Shown piece after piece: positions 15,000 through 23,397 of a stretch of 64,000 nucleotides of DNA. The DNA comes from Citricoccus sp. SGAir0253 (lineage in GTDB: Bacteria; Actinomycetota; Actinomycetes; Actinomycetales; Micrococcaceae). The first letter of the stretch is position 1. Each line of letters opens with the position of its first letter. The notes under the pieces were generated by a model, which saw nothing but the letters and a program-made list of their open reading frames with translations, did not search any database and was not told the DNA's origin. Made by a program: the position numbers and the translations under genes. The stretch is from the NCBI RefSeq assembly GCF_005877055.1, contig NZ_CP039424.1, forward strand, positions 3,224,001 through 3,288,000, read 5' to 3'.

Positions 15000-16376
15000 T
15001 CATGACCGCGTGGCGGTCGGCGCGGTGCCCGACCCCGCCCCCGAGCTGCCGGACGGATCGGCGGCGCCCTCGCCGTCGAACCATGCCCGGCCGTGGCGAT
15101 AGCGCACGGCTTCCCCGTACAGCCCGGCCGGGCGCAGGTCGATGCGATCGAGCACGCCGTGGGTGGGCCGCCGCGGAGAGTCCCCTTCCAGGTCCTCGTC
15201 CTCGCGGTCGCTGCTGGTCCTCTCCTCGGGGAAGAGGGCGGTGACGGGATCGACCCGGACGTGCCCGTTCGTGAGGCGCCCCGGAAACCCCAGATGGGCA
15301 TGGCCGGCAAACCCCACCAGCAGGGACCTGACCACGCCTGGCGCGTTCGGGTCCGGCTCGGGAGACTCCGGGTCCCACAGCCACGACTCGGCGACCCGTG
15401 ACCTGAACTGCTCCGGGGAGAGGGCATTGACCTGGTCGATGCCGTGGCGTGGGCAGTACTCGGCCGCCGGCACCCCGCAGCCCTCCATGGACTCCTCGTC
15501 CTCATCGGGTTCCGCGCGGCGCCAGTCCTCGATGCAGCTGCATCCCGGGACCGTCCGCGCCTGACGCCACGAGAGCCTTCCCGCCCGGCCCTCCCCGGGC
15601 GACGGCAGGTCCATGACCGGCCCGGGACCCGTCGGGACCTGCCAGATCACCGGACCCACGACGGCCCGGGAGACGGCCCGCCAGGCCCAGTGCAACCATT
15701 GACCGAGGGCCAGGATGGCCGCTGCCACGGCGCCGGTGGCCAGCACGTCCGAGAACGATCCCCCCTCCAGTTCCGTGGCGGTGCGCCCCAGCTCCCCGTC
15801 CAGGACCCCGACCGTGGCGGCCCACCCCACGGCGGCGACGCCGCTCAGCCCCGCCGCCCAGTACAGGCTGCCGCGGCCGGCCGCGCCCATCGTCGCCCGG
15901 GCGCCGTCCTCCAGCTCTGCGGTCCGCCCCGTGGCGGACCGACGGGCCAGGGCCCGGACGGCACCCAGCTGCCGAGCCGACGTGGCGGCCTGGACGCACG
16001 CCCAGAGCGCAGCGGCACCGGCCCCCGTCCACCAGACCCAGGCGGAGTCGTAGTGGTCGACCGCGTGGGGCACCGCCGCGTAGGCCAGCACCAGGGGGGC
16101 GGCGACGACGGCCCGCCCGCCCAGGACCCAGCCTCCGAGCGCGAAGGCCATGCTGAGGAACATCGCGGAGAGACCGAGCATGTCCACGACCCGGAAGGGG
16201 CCCTCCCAGGCCTCCACGTCGGGCGTCTCCCAGCCACGATCGGCAATGAAGGCACCTCCCGTGGTCGCCACCGCGATCAACCAGGCAACCGATGCTCGGC
16301 GCCAACCGGCGAGGCGTACGGGCAGGCTCGCCCACTCCTCGGCATCGGGCCACGTCAGGATCCACTTCTCGGTCAT
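15000..16376 (-). CDS. Membrane protein with cysteine-rich cytosolic or external tail, unknown function
   Basis: 458 residues from ATG 16376 (GAGAG upstream). About six hydrophobic segments lie between residues 25 and 235 (for example VAWLIAVATTGGAFIA and VLATGAVAAAILALGQWLHW). A hydrophilic C-terminal half contains two cysteine clusters (GCSCIEDW and GCGVPAAEYCPRHG), which could bind a metal, and the segment LLVGFAGHAHLGFPGRLTNG. I recognise no family. It ends with tandem TGA codons followed in frame by the DUF4259 remnant. Third-position composition is slightly less GC-biased than its neighbours, so recent gain is possible. Confidence 0.75.
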   Translation of the reverse strand: MTEKWILTWPDAEEWASLPVRLAGWRRASVAWLIAVATTGGAFIADRGWETPDVEAWEGPFRVVDMLGLSAMFLSMAFALGGWVLGGRAVVAAPLVLAYAAVPHAVDHYDSAWVWWTGAGAAALWACVQAATSARQLGAVRALARRSATGRTAELEDGARATMGAAGRGSLYWAAGLSGVAAVGWAATVGVLDGELGRTATELEGGSFSDVLATGAVAAAILALGQWLHWAWRAVSRAVVGPVIWQVPTGPGPVMDLPSPGEGRAGRLSWRQARTVPGCSCIEDWRRAEPDEDEESMEGCGVPAAEYCPRHGIDQVNALSPEQFRSRVAESWLWDPESPEPDPNAPGVVRSLLVGFAGHAHLGFPGRLTNGHVRVDPVTALFPEERTSSDREDEDLEGDSPRRPTHGVLDRIDLRPAGLYGEAVRYRHGRAWFDGEGAADPSGSSGAGSGTAPTATRS

Positions 16377-16452
16377 GCTGCGCTCTCGGGGACGTCCACG
16401 GCCCCATTCTGGCATTCCGTTCAGGCACGGTGTCCCCCGGGATCCGGGACCC

Positions 16453-17016
16453 TCAGCGCCGGGTCCCGTACCGGGTCAGGAGCACGCCGTCGGGGAACGG
16501 GCGGGTCTCCACCAGGGCCAAGTCCACCCAGGCGTCCAGGGGCGCGAAGAACGGCGTGCCACCGCCCACGAGCACCGGGTGGGTGACCAGCACGTACTCG
16601 TCGACCAGCCCGGCCCGCATGGCCGCGGCGGCGAGCGTGGCGCCGCCGATGTCCATGGGCCCGCCCTCCCCGGCCCGCAGCCGGGCGATCTCGGCGACGG
16701 CGTCACCGGTGACCAGGCGGGCGTTGCCGTCCACCGCATCGATCGTCGAGGAGAACACCACCTTGGGCATCGCCCGCCAGCGGCGGGCGTACTCGACGTG
16801 CGCCGGCGTGGCCCCGGGCTGCCGGTCGGCGGTCGGCCAGTGGGCGTCCATCGTCTCCCACAACCGGCGCCCGTACAGCGCCAGGCCCGTGGCGGCCACC
16901 CGGTCGGACCACCACTGGAACAGTTCGTCGCTCGGCGTGCTCCAGCCGAGGTCGTCGCCCGGCGCGGCGACGTAGCCGTCCAGGCTCACGTTCATGGCGA
17001 AGGCCAGGGTCCGCAT
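16453..17016 (-). CDS. Dihydrofolate reductase-family (RibD C-terminal-like) protein
   Basis: 187 residues. Family motifs: NVSLDGYVAAPGDDLGW at the N-terminus, LYGRRLWETMDAHWP, VVFSSTIDAVDGNARLV and DIGGATLAAAAMRAGLVDEY, ending with PVLVGGGTPFF. These proteins bind NADPH in a DHFR-like fold; the substrate is generally unknown. I take the ATG at 17016 because the domain starts at once; the longer in-frame extension is not conserved. It is one of four such genes in the window. Confidence 0.9.
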   Translation of the reverse strand: MRTLAFAMNVSLDGYVAAPGDDLGWSTPSDELFQWWSDRVAATGLALYGRRLWETMDAHWPTADRQPGATPAHVEYARRWRAMPKVVFSSTIDAVDGNARLVTGDAVAEIARLRAGEGGPMDIGGATLAAAAMRAGLVDEYVLVTHPVLVGGGTPFFAPLDAWVDLALVETRPFPDGVLLTRYGTRR

Positions 17017-17386
17017 GCCCCCCAGCGTCCCGCGCCGTCCCGGTCGGCGTACAGGTCCCGACGGCGGCCGGACCCGTCGCGGGGGCCGGGGGGACGGCCA
17101 CCGTTCGGCCCGCCGGCACCCTCGGCCGCGAGGGCGCGCGGCCGCGCGGTCCACGACGCCCGTCTTTGGCAAATCCTGAAGGAATCCACGGCGAAAGGAC
17201 GGGGATCGCTTGAGGTCCGCTCCATGGAATGGGCCGCGGAGGGGAATCGTGACCCGGCCCACATCCCATCGGCCGGCCATGGCCCCCCCACGCATCCGGT
17301 ACCGGACCGCCCCGGCATCCCGGCCCTCCGGTGCGTCGTCTCACTGGGCTGCCGTCCCCGGCCGCCCCGGACCCAAGGGGTACACG
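17017..17386. other. Intergenic region between divergent genes
   Basis: 370 bases with no convincing gene. It holds the start regions of the DHFR-like gene (minus) and the coiled-coil gene (plus). An AT-richer stretch around 17163-17195 (CTTTGGCAAATCCTGAAGG) is the best place for a promoter. AAGGGG at 17376-17380 is the ribosome site of the coiled-coil gene. Confidence 0.5.
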
Positions 17387-19702
17387 ATGAAGCACACCAC
17401 CCAGCGCGCCCTGGCCACCAGCCTGGGCCTGACCCTGCTGATCGGCGGCGGCACCCTCGCCGCCGGACCGGCCACGGCGGCCGCGGCGCCCGCCACCTCC
17501 GGCCACGCCATCTGCAACGGCGTGGTCAACCAGCTGGCGCACCGCGGCACGGTGCAGCAGAACCTGCTGAAGGCGGCCGCGCAGAAGAACGCCGCCCAGA
17601 TCGCCCAGCTGCAGGCCGAGAGGGCCTCCCTGGCCTCCACCGCCCAGGAGCTGACGGCGAGGATCGCGGCGGAGCAGCAGGCCCTCACCGACCTCGAGGC
17701 CCGGGTCGCCCAGGCCGAGGAGGACATCGCCTCCACCGAGGCGGAGATCACGCGGCTGCAGACGCAGCAGGCCGAGGCCGCGGACGCCGTGACGGCCACG
17801 CAGGAGGCGCTGGCCGGCCTGCAGGACCAGCGCCAGGCGCTGGAGCAGGCGATCGCCCCACTGCAGGCCGACCTCTCCTCGGCCCGGCAGGAGCTCGAGG
17901 GCCTGCAGGCCGACCTCGCCACCACGGAGGAGGCCCGGACCGCCACGCAGGAGCAGCTCGACGCCGCCCGCGCCGGGCTGGAGGCCCTGCAGGACACGGC
18001 GGCGAAGGCCGCCGCCACAGTCACCGCGCAGGAGGAGCGGATCGGCGACGCCGAGGCCCGGCTGGGCACGCTGCAGGACGCCGCCGCGACGGCCGAGGCC
18101 ACGGTCCGTGCCGCAGCGGAGGCGGTCACCGCCGCCGAGACGGAGCTGCAGCGCCTCGAGGACGCCGCCACCACCGCCCAGTCCGAGCTGGAGGCCCAGC
18201 GCGCCGCGGTCGCGGCGGCGAAGGAGGCCCTCGGGGACGCCCGCGCCGAGGCCCAGCAGGCCGCGGACGCGCTGGCGTCCCAGCAGGCGCGGATCACCGA
18301 GGCCCGGGCCGAGCTGGCCTCGCTCGAGGAGGCCGCGGACCGCGCCGCCATGGCGCTGGAGTCCCAGCAGGCGGAGGTCACCCAGGCGGAGGCCCAGCTG
18401 ACGGAGCTCCAGGCCACCGCCGCGCGGGCCGCGGATGCCGTGGCGGCGCAGCAGCAGCAGGTCCGCGCCGCGGAGGCCGAGGTGGCCGACCTGCAGCAGC
18501 AGCTGGAGGCCCAGCAGGCGGAGATCACGGCCACGCAGGCCGAGCTCGCCCAGGCCCAGGACGAGCTGCGCGCGCTCCAGGAGCGCAAGGCGTTCCTGGA
18601 GTCCGAGATCGCCCGCCTGGAGGCCATCCGCGGTGACGGCCAGGGCAAGAAGGAGCGCGAGGCCCAGGTCGCCGCCTACAAGGCCGAGCTGACCACCGTC
18701 AACGCCCAGATCGCGGACAAGACCGCGCGGATCTCCGGACTGCAGGGGGACCTCACCGCCCTGCAGGCCGCCGTCGCCGACCTGAACACCCGGCTCACGG
18801 CGAAGCAGGCGGAGAGCAGCGCCCTGCAGCAGCAGCTGGCTCCGCTGCAGGACGGGCTGGCGGCGGCGAACGCGGCGGTCGAGGCGAAGAAGGCCGAGAT
18901 CACCGCGCTCGAGGCGAGCCTGCCGGAGCTCCGCACCGCCCTCTCGGACGCGACGACGGCGGTCGAGGCCCAGCAGGACGAGCTTGCCGCGCTCGAGGCC
19001 GCCGTGCCCTCGCTCCAGGAGGCCGTCGCCACGGCGAACGCCGGGGTCGAGCAGCAGGAGCAGCTCGTCGCCGGCCTCGAGGCCGCGCTGCCGGGGCTCG
19101 AGGCCGGCGACGAAGCCGCCCGCCAGGAGCTGGCGGACCAGCAGGCGGTCCTGTCCGGCCTGCGCGATGCCCTGGACCGGGCCACCCGGGACCTCGAGGC
19201 GGCGAACGCGCAGGTCAGCGCCGCGCAGGACGAGCTCGCAGGCCTCCGCGAGCAGTTGCCCGCCCTCGAGCAGGACGCCGAGGAGGCGGCCGCCGCGGCC
19301 GCCGCGCGGCAGGCCGAGGTGAAGGCCCTGGAGGCCCGCATCGCGGACCTCTCGTCCGCGGCGACCGCCCTGAACGGGCAGGTCGCCGCGAAGGAGGCCG
19401 AGATCCTGGACCTGCAGGAGCGCGTCTCGCCGCTGCTGGAGGACCTCAACCGCGTCAACGGGGACATCTCCGCCGCGGAGCAGCAGCTGGCCGCCTTGCA
19501 GTCGCAGTCGACCACGCTGGACGGCCGGCTCACCGCCGCGAACGCCACCCTGCGGGACCTCAGGGCCCAGAAGAAGCAGGACAAGGACGCGATCGCGCAG
19601 CAGACGGCCGTGGTCAAGGACCTGCAGGACCGGCTCGGGACCGTCCAGAACCAGATCCGGGCCCTCGACGGCTCGATCGCGCTGGGCGGCTGCGTGGCCT
19701 GA
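17387..19702 (+). CDS. Large secreted coiled-coil protein with two terminal cysteines
   Basis: 771 residues. Residues 1-35 are a Sec signal peptide (LGLTLLIGGGTLAAGPATAA). From ~50 to ~765 the sequence is nearly unbroken Ala/Glu/Gln/Leu heptads (for example LQAERASLASTAQELTARIA). One clear break, RGDGQGKKERE near residue 410-418, divides the rod into two almost equal arms. Only two cysteines occur: one just after the signal peptide (HAICNG) and one three residues from the end (GGCVA). There is no LPXTG, anchor helix or cell-wall domain. A fold-back hairpin closed by a disulfide is inferred. The family is unknown to me; an SMC-like annotation would be due to coil composition only. Start supported by AAGGGG. 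Confidence 0.85.
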   Translation: MKHTTQRALATSLGLTLLIGGGTLAAGPATAAAAPATSGHAICNGVVNQLAHRGTVQQNLLKAAAQKNAAQIAQLQAERASLASTAQELTARIAAEQQALTDLEARVAQAEEDIASTEAEITRLQTQQAEAADAVTATQEALAGLQDQRQALEQAIAPLQADLSSARQELEGLQADLATTEEARTATQEQLDAARAGLEALQDTAAKAAATVTAQEERIGDAEARLGTLQDAAATAEATVRAAAEAVTAAETELQRLEDAATTAQSELEAQRAAVAAAKEALGDARAEAQQAADALASQQARITEARAELASLEEAADRAAMALESQQAEVTQAEAQLTELQATAARAADAVAAQQQQVRAAEAEVADLQQQLEAQQAEITATQAELAQAQDELRALQERKAFLESEIARLEAIRGDGQGKKEREAQVAAYKAELTTVNAQIADKTARISGLQGDLTALQAAVADLNTRLTAKQAESSALQQQLAPLQDGLAAANAAVEAKKAEITALEASLPELRTALSDATTAVEAQQDELAALEAAVPSLQEAVATANAGVEQQEQLVAGLEAALPGLEAGDEAARQELADQQAVLSGLRDALDRATRDLEAANAQVSAAQDELAGLREQLPALEQDAEEAAAAAAARQAEVKALEARIADLSSAATALNGQVAAKEAEILDLQERVSPLLEDLNRVNGDISAAEQQLAALQSQSTTLDGRLTAANATLRDLRAQKKQDKDAIAQQTAVVKDLQDRLGTVQNQIRALDGSIALGGCVA

Positions 19703-19711
19703 TCGCCGGCC

Positions 19712-19738
19712 GGGGGCGGGCCGCACCGGCCCGCCCCC
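19712..19738 (+). terminator. Terminator hairpin 1 after the coiled-coil gene
   Basis: GGGGGCGGGCCG pairs perfectly with CGGCCCGCCCCC around a three-base CAC loop, starting 9 bases after the stop codon. No T-tract is seen, as is common in high-GC actinobacteria. Confidence 0.75.
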
Positions 19739-19756
19739 CGCACCACCGCGGGCCGC

Positions 19757-19804
19757 GGGAGGGGCCCCGGACCGCTGGAACCCCTGCGGTCCGGGGCCCC
19801 TCCC
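19757..19804 (+). terminator. Terminator hairpin 2 after the coiled-coil gene
   Basis: A perfect 19-bp stem (19757-19775 with 19786-19804) and a 10-base loop. Two strong hairpins in a row suggest a highly expressed transcript and a need to protect the downstream gene at 19891. Confidence 0.8.
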
Positions 19805-19890
19805 GCCTCCGGCTCCCGCCCGCCGTCCGCCCCGCGGCACCGGGTAAAGTTGACGGGATCCCCGCACGCCCCGCCAGCCGAAGAAGCGCC

Positions 19891-20883
19891 ATGTACTCCC
19901 ACCTGTTCCAGTCGGTCCACCGGCCCTACTTCCGGGACCACGTCGAGGGGGCGGCCCGGGTGCCCCTCGGGTTGATGGACCGCTCGGAGGTGCGGGAGCT
20001 GATCCGGACGGTCGGGGACGTGGTGCGCGCCCAGATGCGCCAGCACGGCCCCGGGGCCCGCCGCGTGCGCACGGTCAACGCCGAGCTGGAGCACGCCGAG
20101 TCCTCCCTCATCCTCATCGGCTCCGCGGTGGTCGGGTCGATCGACCAGGACGTCTTCGCCGGCTTCCGCCGGTTCACCGTCCACCTGATGCGCGAGCTGG
20201 TGCCGGTGCTGGCCGGCGTCGGGATCCACGTCATCAGCCCCGAGGGCGAGGACCTCAAGGGCGCGGCCGGGTGGCGCCCCTTCCTGGGCATCGCCGCGTG
20301 GCGCAGCGTGGACGAGCCCCAGGACGAGCCCTTCCTCGAGGCCGGGACCGCCCGCTGCTGCCACGTGCGCGTGCCCGGGGACGCCGACGCGTGGGCCTCG
20401 CCCGTGCACATCGCCAACGAGGTGACGGCGGACCTCGCCGACGTGCTGCGCCGGCTGTGGGAGGAGGAGCAGCGGATCGCCGCCCGGCCCCCGGTCCCGA
20501 CGGCGGCCGGTCCGGCTCCCGAGGCGCCGGGCCCCGGGGGCACCGCGCCGGGCGGTGCGGCCCCGGCGAGCCCGACGGCGGCCGGCGCTCCGGGGGCGAC
20601 CGCCGCCGAGGGGCCGGACGAGGAGGACGGGCCGGCCGAACCGGTCCAGTACGTCAACGCGGCGATGATCGCCGCGGCGCTGGGCGTGTCCCGCCCGGGC
20701 GTGCGGCACCTGTCCGGCTTCCCGCGCCCGGCGGTGACCCTGGCCGGCCCGCAGGTCTCCCAGCAGGGCTGGGACCGGGCCGCCGTGGACCGCTGGGCCG
20801 CCGCGACCGGCCGCCCGGTCCACTGGCCGGACGCGCCGGAGCCCGAGCCCCTCGAGGCCCAACCCGCCCTCTGGACGCCCTGA
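19891..20883 (+). CDS. Hypothetical two-part protein with possible C-terminal DNA-binding segment
   Basis: 330 residues. The N-terminal ~200 residues form a globular domain I do not recognise (DRSEVRELIRTVGDVVRAQM, SSLILIGSAVVGSIDQDVFA). A ~60-residue Pro/Gly/Ala linker follows. The last ~75 residues (VNAAMIAAALGVSRPGVRHL, SGFPRPAVTLAG, WDRAAVDRWAAATGRP) look like a MerR/excisionase-type helix-turn-helix as in helix_turn_helix AlpA-like proteins. That would make it a sensor-plus-DNA-binding protein (inference). Start ATG 19891 follows GAAGAAG. It is not in an obvious operon. Confidence 0.65.
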   Translation: MYSHLFQSVHRPYFRDHVEGAARVPLGLMDRSEVRELIRTVGDVVRAQMRQHGPGARRVRTVNAELEHAESSLILIGSAVVGSIDQDVFAGFRRFTVHLMRELVPVLAGVGIHVISPEGEDLKGAAGWRPFLGIAAWRSVDEPQDEPFLEAGTARCCHVRVPGDADAWASPVHIANEVTADLADVLRRLWEEEQRIAARPPVPTAAGPAPEAPGPGGTAPGGAAPASPTAAGAPGATAAEGPDEEDGPAEPVQYVNAAMIAAALGVSRPGVRHLSGFPRPAVTLAGPQVSQQGWDRAAVDRWAAATGRPVHWPDAPEPEPLEAQPALWTP

Positions 20884-20944
20884 GGAACCCGCCGGGCCGG
20901 ACGGGCGCTCCGGTGGCCCCGTCCTCCCCGCGGTCCGGGCGGGC

Positions 20945-21151
20945 TCAGCGCACCCCGCGCAGGGCGGTCTCGAGGACGTCGAGGGCGTCGTGCAGCAGCG
21001 GCTCGTCGATGACCAGCGGGGGCAGCAGGCGGATGACGTTGCCGCCGGTGCCGCAGGCGAGGGCGCGCAGCCGCCCGAGGACGATCGCCTCGATCGCGCG
21101 GGCCCGGCCCGCGAGGTCCCGCTCGCGCATGGCGTCCAGGCTCGTCAGGGC
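20945..21151 (-). pseudogene. Remnant of a class-III aminotransferase (GabT/EctB-like)
   Basis: An open frame codes about 68 residues: ALTSLDAMRERDLAGRARAI, VLGRLRAL, then GNVIRLLPPLVIDEPLLHDA and LDVLETALRGVR. Both parts match the C-terminal third of PLP class-III aminotransferases (GabT/diaminobutyrate type), but the normal ~60-80 residues between them are deleted and the whole N-terminal catalytic domain with its lysine is absent. It ends with a normal TGA. A decayed fragment with internal deletion. Confidence 0.65.
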
Positions 21152-21379
21152 AGTGGGCCGCACTCGTCCGGGTGCCGCCCCGGCCGCGGGTCGTGCGGCG
21201 TCGCCGTCGGGCCGGACCCCGGCGTCCTGTGGAAGCATGGGTCCAGAGCGCCGCACCCGGCACGACCACCCCCGGCATGCCGACGCGGATCCCGCCGGGC
21301 TTGCCCCGGGCAGGTCCCCGGGAGACGATGGCGGCGCGGACCCTGAGACCGGGCGGCCGTCCCGTCCCGAGGAGGCACG

Positions 21380-22282
21380 ATGACCCAGCACCCCGCCGAG
21401 ACCACCCTGATGCCCGCGGCCTTCTTCGGCCACGGCAACCCCATGAACGCCCTGGAGACCAACCGCTACACCGAGGCGTGGCGGGCATTCGGCCGGGCCG
21501 TGCCGCGGCCACGCGCGATCCTCGTGGTCAGCGCGCACTGGTACATCAACGCCACCGCGGTGACCGCCATGCCGGACCCGCGCACGATCCACGACTTCTA
21601 CGGGTTCCCGCAGGAGCTGTTCGACGTCCAGTACCCCGCCCCCGGCCTGCCCGGCCTGGTGGAGGAGATCAGCGACACGGTGCACCCCACGTGGGTCGGC
21701 GCGGACGTCGACAGCTGGGGCATCGACCACGGCACGTGGTCCGTGCTCACCCACGCCTTCCCGGACGCCTCCATCCCCGTGGTGCAGATGAGCATCAACG
21801 CGGACAAGCCGCTGGACTACCACCTCGAGCTCGGCGCGTCCCTGGCCCCCCTGCGGGAGCAGGGCGTGCTGATCGTGACGAGCGGGAACATCGTGCACAA
21901 CCTGCGCAGCATGGACTGGAAGCGGACGGACGACGGCTTCGACTGGGCGCACCGGTTCAACGAGGACGCCAAGGAGCGCCTGCTCAGCGACCCCACCGAG
22001 ATGCCCACCCTGGACGCCCACCGCGACTGGGGCCAGGCCGTGCCCACCCCGGACCACTTCATCCCCTCGCTCTACCTGGCGGGGCTGGCCGGGGCCGCGG
22101 GCACCTCCGGCGCCGCGGGCGCGCCGGCCGCCCCCGGCCTGGACGTGCTCGTGGACGGCTACTCCTACGGCTCGCTGTCCATGACGGCGTACACCCTGGG
22201 CCTGGAGTGCCCGCGCTCGGACGGCCGGGGCGGGTCCTCCCAGCCCCCGGCCGACCTGCCGCCGGACGGCTCGAACATCTGA
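21380..22282 (+). CDS. ygiD: Extradiol ring-cleavage dioxygenase, YgiD/4,5-DOPA dioxygenase type
   Basis: 300 residues. Zinc/iron-ligand motifs of the LigB-like superfamily are present: AAFFGHGNPMNALE, ILVVSAHWYINATAV, WGIDHGTWSVLTHAFP, VQMSIN and SGNIVHNLRSMDW. The family opens catechol rings such as L-DOPA; E. coli YgiD has DOPA dioxygenase activity. The extra Gly/Ala stretch near residue 245 is outside the core. GGAGG precedes the ATG. Its TGA overlaps the ATG of the acetyltransferase gene (TGATG), so the two are translationally coupled. Confidence 0.9.
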   Translation: MTQHPAETTLMPAAFFGHGNPMNALETNRYTEAWRAFGRAVPRPRAILVVSAHWYINATAVTAMPDPRTIHDFYGFPQELFDVQYPAPGLPGLVEEISDTVHPTWVGADVDSWGIDHGTWSVLTHAFPDASIPVVQMSINADKPLDYHLELGASLAPLREQGVLIVTSGNIVHNLRSMDWKRTDDGFDWAHRFNEDAKERLLSDPTEMPTLDAHRDWGQAVPTPDHFIPSLYLAGLAGAAGTSGAAGAPAAPGLDVLVDGYSYGSLSMTAYTLGLECPRSDGRGGSSQPPADLPPDGSNI

Positions 22283-22962
22283 TGGACCCCGTGCCCGACG
22301 GCGGCGGGCCCGGGGCGCGCGGCACTCGCCCGCGCGCCGGGCCGGGCTCCGGACGCGTGCGCGGGGCCGCCGGCGGCCCGGACTTCTCCGCCAAGCCCGT
22401 CCTGGAGGGCGAGCTCGTCCGGCTGGTCCCCGCCACCGGGCGGCACGCCCCCGCCCTGCATGCCCTGCTGGCCGATCCCGAGGTCGGCCGGCTCACCGGG
22501 TCCGTGCACCACCGCGGGGACGCGGCGGGGGCCTCCGGGTCCGGCCGGGACTGGAGCGTGGAGCGGCTCGTGGAGGTCTACGACCGCTGGTCGGTGGCGG
22601 AGGACCGCACGGTGTGGGCGATCGAGGACCGTTCCTCCGGGCGGGTGGTCGGGGAGTCCGTTCTCAACGACGTGGACCCGGACAACCTCTCGTGCGGCTT
22701 CCGCATCTGGATCTCCGGCGCCCGGGACCGCGGACTGGGCACGGAGGCGGTCCGGCTGACCCTGCGGCACGCCTTCGAGGACCAGCGCCTGCACCGGGTG
22801 GAGCTCGAGGTCTACGCCTTCAACCCGCGGGCCCGGCACGTCTACGAGAAGGCCGGCTTCGTCCTGGAGGGGACGCTGCGCGAGGCCCTGCTGTTCGACG
22901 GCGAGTGGATCGACTGCCACGTCATGGGCCTGCTGGCCCACGAGTGGCGGCGGGCCCCCTAG
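22282..22962 (+). CDS. GNAT-family N-acetyltransferase
   Basis: 226 residues. A ~35-residue Gly/Arg-rich lead is followed by a RimJ/RimL-type acetyltransferase domain: LVRLVPATGRHAPALHALLA, VWAIEDRSSGRVVGESVLND, the acetyl-CoA site SGARDRGLGTEAVRLTLRHA, then FNPRARHVYEKAGFVLEGT. It transfers acetyl groups from acetyl-CoA to an unknown amine. The start overlaps the stop of the upstream ygiD-like gene; a later start near residue 35 cannot be excluded. Confidence 0.9.
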   Translation: MDPVPDGGGPGARGTRPRAGPGSGRVRGAAGGPDFSAKPVLEGELVRLVPATGRHAPALHALLADPEVGRLTGSVHHRGDAAGASGSGRDWSVERLVEVYDRWSVAEDRTVWAIEDRSSGRVVGESVLNDVDPDNLSCGFRIWISGARDRGLGTEAVRLTLRHAFEDQRLHRVELEVYAFNPRARHVYEKAGFVLEGTLREALLFDGEWIDCHVMGLLAHEWRRAP

Positions 22963-23000
22963 GGTTCACCGGGCCCGCGCGCCGGCGCACACTGTCTGCC

Positions 23001-23369
23001 ATGGCCCATGGAGACATCACCCACATCGACATCCCCGTGTCCGACACCCGGCGCGCCACGGAGTTCTACGGGACGCTGTTCGGCTGGGACATCACCGAGT
23101 ACCCCGGCTTCGAGGGCTACCCCATGTGGCGGGCGCCCAACCAGGTCAGCGGCGGCGGGCTCGCCCCGCGCAGCGAGGGCTTCACCCAGCCGCGCTCCAC
23201 GGTGGAGGTCGACTCGATCGACGAGACCCTGGCGCGGGTCACCGAGCTCGGCGGCGAGGTGCTGGCCCCGAAGACCCCCATCGACGCCACCAGCTGGTGG
23301 GCCGTGTTCCGGGACCTGGACGGCAACGAGATCGGCCTCTACGAGGGCACGACGGCGTCCGGACAGTGA
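23001..23369 (+). CDS. VOC-family (glyoxalase/bleomycin-resistance fold) protein
   Basis: 122 residues, a single VOC unit: ITHIDIPVSDTRRATEFYGT, LFGWDITEYPGFEGYPMW, VEVDSIDETLARVTELGG and the closing FRDLDGNEIGLYEG. VOC proteins bind a metal in a homodimer and act as dioxygenases, isomerases or drug-binding proteins; which one is not clear here. The ATG at 23001 has no strong ribosome site, so it may be leaderless. Confidence 0.9.
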   Translation: MAHGDITHIDIPVSDTRRATEFYGTLFGWDITEYPGFEGYPMWRAPNQVSGGGLAPRSEGFTQPRSTVEVDSIDETLARVTELGGEVLAPKTPIDATSWWAVFRDLDGNEIGLYEGTTASGQ

Positions 23370-23397
23370 CGCTCGCCCCGCCCCGACCGCGGGGCGG

